7,856 nt of DNA from CAYSUS01 sp964434165. Its GTDB lineage: Bacteria > Planctomycetota > Planctomycetia > Pirellulales > Thermoguttaceae. Every line of letters begins with the position of its first letter. Position 1 is the first letter of the stretch. Shown piece by piece: positions 4,587 to 7,856 of the stretch. Made by a program: the position numbers and the translations under genes. The stretch lies in NCBI GenBank assembly GCA_964434165.1, contig CAYSUS010000189.1, forward strand, positions 1-7,856. The letters run 5' to 3'. A model generated the notes under the pieces. That model saw only the letters and a list, made by a program, of their open reading frames with translations. It did not search any database and was not told the DNA's origin.

Positions 4587-7358
4587 TCACCCGTCGCTGT
4601 TCAGTGCAACCCGCTCGGTGACGTGATAGTCCAGCTTCACGCTGCGGATGCAGTCGTTGTTGCCATCGAAGATGAACAGACGCCGGTCGGTGTGCGAGGC
4701 GGCATAGTTCGCGTAGGCGAGGGCCACCTCGTCGCCGCCGATCGGGCGCGACGGCTCGGCCCGCAGTCCTTCCGGGTCCGGCATCAGGGGCTTTCCGTCG
4801 TCGACGTTCCCGTAGCGGCCGATGTGCGTGATCAGGTTGCCGTTGGTATCCAGCACCGCGAACTGGCCCCGGTGATGCTCCGGAACGAAGGAACGCCCGA
4901 AGTGGTCCAACTCCATGGTCGAGGCCCAGCAGGGACAACCCTCCGTCACGTAGCTGGCCAGCGGGAACAGCCAATCGGCCCCTTCGATGTCGTACTCGTT
5001 GCCATGCTGGCCGGGCCCTTTCATCCGCCATTTTGTGTCGGGCAGTTCACCCTTGCCGACCCGGAATTTCACGGCGCAGCCACTGCTGTTGAGCGTGACG
5101 TAGCCTTCGTCGTACTTGCGGCGACCGCCAAGGAGGACGTACACGTCGCCGCGGTTGTCGATCCGCGCCGCGTAACCCCGGGCGGGGTTGGGGATGGCCT
5201 CAGCGACGATCATCTTTCCGTCGCGGTCAAACACGGTGCGGGCCACGCCGCCGTTCCAGGTGAATCCGGGCGGAGGAGCGAGCGGTTTTCGTTCCCTGCG
5301 ATTGTTGACGGCGCGGATGTCCCAGCCGACCACGAGTTGCCCCCGGCTGTTGACGTCCATTCCAGATTGCCAGTAGTGCCCCCCCGACTCGCCGCCATGA
5401 GCGCATCGCTCGAGCCACAAGCCGCCCTTCAGGTCGGTGCGCGTGCCCCCATACATGGCGTGCGCGGACTTGATCGGCTGCCCGTGCTCAAAGGGCGCTT
5501 CCTCCAGGGTATCCAGATCGAATCGCCCGACCACGCCCGACGCCCGCAGGTAAAGGTGCCCCTCGTCGTCCAGCGAGAAGTTGCTGCAGCTCATCGGCAG
5601 AGGGATCACCGAAACCTCACCCGTCTCCGGATCGATTCGGTTGAGCGACTCGAAATCCGACGGGCCGTTGTCGCCCGTGGCGCCTTCCACGTAGAGAAAA
5701 CCCGTGCGGGGATCGACGCTCATGTGCCGCTTCTGCCCCCGGCGAAAATCGATCTCCTGAATGGACTCTTTCACGACGTCGTTCCAGTTCTCCAGATGGA
5801 CCAGTGTGTCGCCGTCGATCCGGTACCGGCTGACCTGGCGATCCTGCCAGCCGTTGCGAGCGGGACCGCCGAAGTGGTGCGTGCACATCCACAGCGTCGG
5901 AGGGTCCGTGTAACTGTCCAGGGTCACGCGAAACTGCAGATGGTCGTTTTCCTGCCACGACCACAGCAGGGGAATGCGATCGTAGTTGGACTCGCCTTTG
6001 CGCGGATGAATTTCAAAAGGCAACGCGATCTCCTTCACGGGCTGGGCGGATTTGAATGGATCGAACACACTCAACAGCGGCGGCACCTTACGGAAGGGGA
6101 CCTCCCAGCGCTCGGTGGCAATGGGAAACGCGAAGGCGTACAACTCCTGCGTGCGATGATGCATCTGCAGGATTGACGGGCCTCGGACCGGGACGCTCTT
6201 GAGCAACTCGCCCCCGGGCGAGAAAACCTGTACGTGGTCGTTGAAGTGGTCCGCCACGTAGACGCGGCCCTCGGCATCGACACACACGCCGGCCGGTAGA
6301 TAGAAATGCCCGTCCTCCTCACCTGGAGTGTCCACGTCACCCAGCCAGGGCTTTGCCGGCCCCGTGCCATCGAAGGCCATGCGATAAACGGCGTGCCTGG
6401 GCTTCTCATCGCTCTTGATCGATCCGGTCGAGTACAGCCATTGTTTATCCGGTGAGAACGCCACGCTGCTGGGCGGGAACGGCATGATCTCCTCGGCCGG
6501 GTGTTCCAGGACGTGGGCGGTGAGCGCCTTGCCTACTCCCAAACGGTTGAGCCGCGCCGGCGCCCGGCGGGCGTGGGTCCATTGACCGCTGACCAGTGCG
6601 ATGCTTCCGTCATGCACGGCCATGGACATCGCGCTCGATCCGTAGCCCAGTCCGCGGGGGACCCGGTCGGCGCCCGCGAAAAGAAACGTTTGGTGGGCCC
6701 GATCGTTGTCCAGCCCCGGCTTGTGAAGCGCCGCCTTGTGGCCGTCCGGCCAGGTATGCCACTCCAGCCCCCTGACGTGTTTGATGTCGTCGGTGGGGAA
6801 CGGGTACACCGTACGAATGTACTTTCCATCGTGCCCGAACAGCTTGATCGTCTCCACGGCCGCCCCCTCGTAAACGTAGACTCCCTCCGGTTGCGCAACC
6901 ATCAAGGGGTTGTACGTGTATCCGATCCGTTTCTTCGGGTGCCAGAAGAGCGTTCGCTCCAACCGGGCCTTCAGGCCCAGCGAAACTCGCACCGACAACT
7001 TGCTGCGATCCGCGACCGGCCGGCCTGAGTCGTCCTTGCCGTCCCAGACAATTTCCTGCTTGAGGGAGTCTTCCGTGAACGGATCCGGGGCGTTGGCGCC
7101 GAGCACGCCGTACACCAGGTGGCGCAAGATCCGCCCGTTGCCGTCTTCGATCGCCACGGCCACATCGCAGTAGCCCTTCGAGGTGAAACGGATGATAATC
7201 CGCCCATCCTCGCGCGTGACGGTCGGTTTCTTCGTGAACACGTAGACCTCTTCGCGGTCGATCGTGAGGTCTTCGACGGCTTCGGATGGAAAGCCGTCGG
7301 CCAACGCGGGCGAAACGGCGAGCGCCAGAACACATGCCGCGATCGTTCGCTTCATCAT
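4587..7358 (-). CDS. Secreted NHL-repeat/beta-propeller protein, first of a tandem pair
   Basis: This 923-residue protein starts with a clear Sec signal (MMKRTIAACVLALAVSPALA, cleavage after residue 20). An FlgD-like Ig module (about 45-130) carries VAIEDGNGRILRHL and WDGKDDSGRP. Propeller blades follow, best seen at 295-311 (SSVAFSPDKQWLYST), 353-379 (LPAGVCVDAEGRVYVADHFN), 545-558, 594-614 and 731-743. The C-terminal module has GCPCW (807-811), FGRSFVP and RYGNVDD, and ends with a blade (DRRLFIFDGNND). Segments align along the whole length with the next gene (KDDSGRPV/KDDAGKPV, SLGLKARLE/RLGLEAELE, GKYIRTVYPFP/GKYLRTVLPYP, GEED..HF.LP/GEDHRHFNWP, ADHFN/CDHFN, GCPC/GCAC, YGN). The two are therefore diverged paralogues. 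The frame is open 48 codons upstream, but GGAGG and the signal peptide fix the start at 7358. I see no convincing promoter in 7359-7496. It is probably periplasmic or surface-exposed; ligand unknown. Confidence 0.9.
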   Translation of the reverse strand: MMKRTIAACVLALAVSPALADGFPSEAVEDLTIDREEVYVFTKKPTVTREDGRIIIRFTSKGYCDVAVAIEDGNGRILRHLVYGVLGANAPDPFTEDSLKQEIVWDGKDDSGRPVADRSKLSVRVSLGLKARLERTLFWHPKKRIGYTYNPLMVAQPEGVYVYEGAAVETIKLFGHDGKYIRTVYPFPTDDIKHVRGLEWHTWPDGHKAALHKPGLDNDRAHQTFLFAGADRVPRGLGYGSSAMSMAVHDGSIALVSGQWTHARRAPARLNRLGVGKALTAHVLEHPAEEIMPFPPSSVAFSPDKQWLYSTGSIKSDEKPRHAVYRMAFDGTGPAKPWLGDVDTPGEEDGHFYLPAGVCVDAEGRVYVADHFNDHVQVFSPGGELLKSVPVRGPSILQMHHRTQELYAFAFPIATERWEVPFRKVPPLLSVFDPFKSAQPVKEIALPFEIHPRKGESNYDRIPLLWSWQENDHLQFRVTLDSYTDPPTLWMCTHHFGGPARNGWQDRQVSRYRIDGDTLVHLENWNDVVKESIQEIDFRRGQKRHMSVDPRTGFLYVEGATGDNGPSDFESLNRIDPETGEVSVIPLPMSCSNFSLDDEGHLYLRASGVVGRFDLDTLEEAPFEHGQPIKSAHAMYGGTRTDLKGGLWLERCAHGGESGGHYWQSGMDVNSRGQLVVGWDIRAVNNRRERKPLAPPPGFTWNGGVARTVFDRDGKMIVAEAIPNPARGYAARIDNRGDVYVLLGGRRKYDEGYVTLNSSGCAVKFRVGKGELPDTKWRMKGPGQHGNEYDIEGADWLFPLASYVTEGCPCWASTMELDHFGRSFVPEHHRGQFAVLDTNGNLITHIGRYGNVDDGKPLMPDPEGLRAEPSRPIGGDEVALAYANYAASHTDRRLFIFDGNNDCIRSVKLDYHVTERVALNSDG

Positions 7359-7367
7359 GTCGGTTAT

Positions 7368-7372
7368 CCTCC
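7368..7372 (-). promoter_or_regulatory. Ribosome binding site of the first propeller gene
   Basis: GGAGG on the minus strand lies 9 nt before the ATG at 7358. It places the start directly at the signal peptide and argues against the longer reading frame that begins in the repeat near 7500. Confidence 0.75.
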
Positions 7373-7496
7373 ACCTCTTGGCCGCCTCGCCGAAGTACGA
7401 AGGGCAGGTCTCCGGTTGCCGGGCCAGACCGGCTTGTGCTTGTAGAGGTAGCAGCGGAATTCTCGCCCGACCGTGCGAGCCAGCAACATCACTCGC

Positions 7497-7520
7497 GGAC
7501 ACGGGGACAGGTCCCGTTTA
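7497..7520 (-). repeat. 24-bp repeat, copy 1, at the RAYT stop codon
   Basis: On the minus strand it begins with the TAA stop of the transposase remnant, and it contains the inverted repeat GGGAC-CT-GTCCC. It matches the copy at 7723-7746 at 20 of 24 positions, in the same orientation. A palindromic element right behind a RAYT gene is what is expected of a REP element mobilised by that transposase; the assignment is inference. Confidence 0.65.
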
Positions 7521-7855
7521 CCGTCGCTTGGGTCTGCCGGGCGGGCGTATCGTTGCCTCCATGCCAAGTTCTTTGACCGTCTTGTCGACCCAATCCCTAC
7601 TGCCGTAAGGCGAGCCGCGGTGGCAGCATCGCCGCAAGGCCCCAAGTTCCGCTTCCGTCTCCGGTTTGTTTACGTACCGCAGCCACCTGCGAGGCCGCGG
7701 GAGCGGCCCATCGGATGACAGAGGAAACGGGGCGAGGTCCAGTTTAGCGTCGCAAGGTCGTCATCGTCGCCGAAGAACAACGTCTGCCCCCCCACGCCAC
7801 CATGGATGACGTGGCAGACCATCCCGCCCGGCGCCGCTCGTGCTGTTCTAGGCAT
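7518..7855 (-). pseudogene. REP-associated tyrosine transposase (RAYT, IS200-like) pseudogene with internal deletion
   Basis: The start at 7855 reads MPRTARAAPGGMVCHVI and continues to LFFGDDDD, matching the N-terminus of RAYT (Y1 transposase-like) proteins, which usually read PGGxxYHVxNR and here has HGG for NRG. From about 7715 to the TAA at 7518, in another frame, the sequence reads GPLPRPRRWLRYVNKPETEA, then LRRCCHRGSPYG and TVKELGMEATIRPPGRPKRR, an excellent match to the C-terminus of the same family. Full-length members have roughly 200-240 residues; about 33 N-terminal and 65 C-terminal residues remain. The middle, holding the HUH (HWH) motif and the catalytic tyrosine, is gone, so the protein is dead. 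A 24-bp repeat lies at the junction. The N-terminus is followed by the window edge, so its upstream region is not seen. Confidence 0.82.
7723..7746 (-). repeat. 24-bp repeat, copy 2, at the internal deletion junction of the RAYT remnant
   Basis: On the minus strand, TAAAC-TGGACCT followed by a CCCCGT-rich end aligns with copy 1 at 20 of 24 positions. The inner palindrome is degraded here (GGACC..GCCCC). It lies exactly between the last recognisable N-terminal codons and the first recognisable C-terminal codons of the transposase, so it marks the deletion or insertion point. Confidence 0.6.
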
Positions 7856-7856
7856 G

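Noticed and set aside
3825..6176. 783-codon plus-strand open frame
   Set aside because: It lies antisense to both propeller genes and spans their intergenic gap. Its translation is low-complexity R/V/H/A-rich with no family features. Long antisense frames are expected in GC-rich coding DNA.
7359..7502. 48-codon N-terminal extension of the first propeller gene
   Set aside because: It would begin in the RAYT-linked repeat and bury the signal peptide. GGAGG at 7368-7372 fits the start at 7358.

Overview
This is a GC-rich bacterial window. It most resembles a planctomycete or related PVC-group genome. That is an inference from very large secreted NHL/beta-propeller proteins, a twin-arginine signal ending in an FLEDS(x)LLAAAA-type stretch, and a REP-associated transposase (RAYT) with a C-terminus I associate with such genomes. 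No rRNA, complete tRNA or CRISPR array is visible.

Left part (1 to about 1430): a patchwork of fragments. It opens with a perfect 9-bp-arm hairpin and a doubtful 32-codon reading frame. A stretch without a recognisable gene follows, ending in a tRNA T-arm-like sequence. That sequence runs directly into the C-terminal piece of a phage-type DNA methyltransferase. An apparently intact RelE/ParE-type toxin-antitoxin pair lies on the minus strand, antitoxin first and sharing one base with the toxin, with a plausible promoter and ribosome binding site. A truncated DUF1937 gene follows on the plus strand. The two truncated phage-type genes flank the toxin-antitoxin pair, so I read this part as a decayed prophage or island edge kept or colonised by an addiction module.

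Central part (about 1537 to 7358, minus strand): an operon-like row of three. A 923-residue secreted propeller protein is followed after 105 bp by a 932-residue paralogue with the same architecture: signal peptide, FlgD-like Ig module, NHL/propeller body, and a C-terminal module with a GCxC motif. After 47 bp comes the first 32 codons of a Tat-exported protein, cut off by a stop where the decayed left region begins. The two propellers are probably exported, but their ligand or substrate cannot be told from sequence.

Right part (7359 to 7856): a RAYT pseudogene. Its N-terminal and C-terminal coding parts remain, but in different frames, and the catalytic middle is missing. A 24-bp repeat lies at the internal junction, and a second copy (20 of 24 identical) overlaps the stop codon. 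The operon is therefore flanked on both sides by genomic decay. I see no convincing new defence or mobile system. The tandem propellers with the amputated Tat gene, and the repeat-scarred RAYT, are the parts most worth following up.
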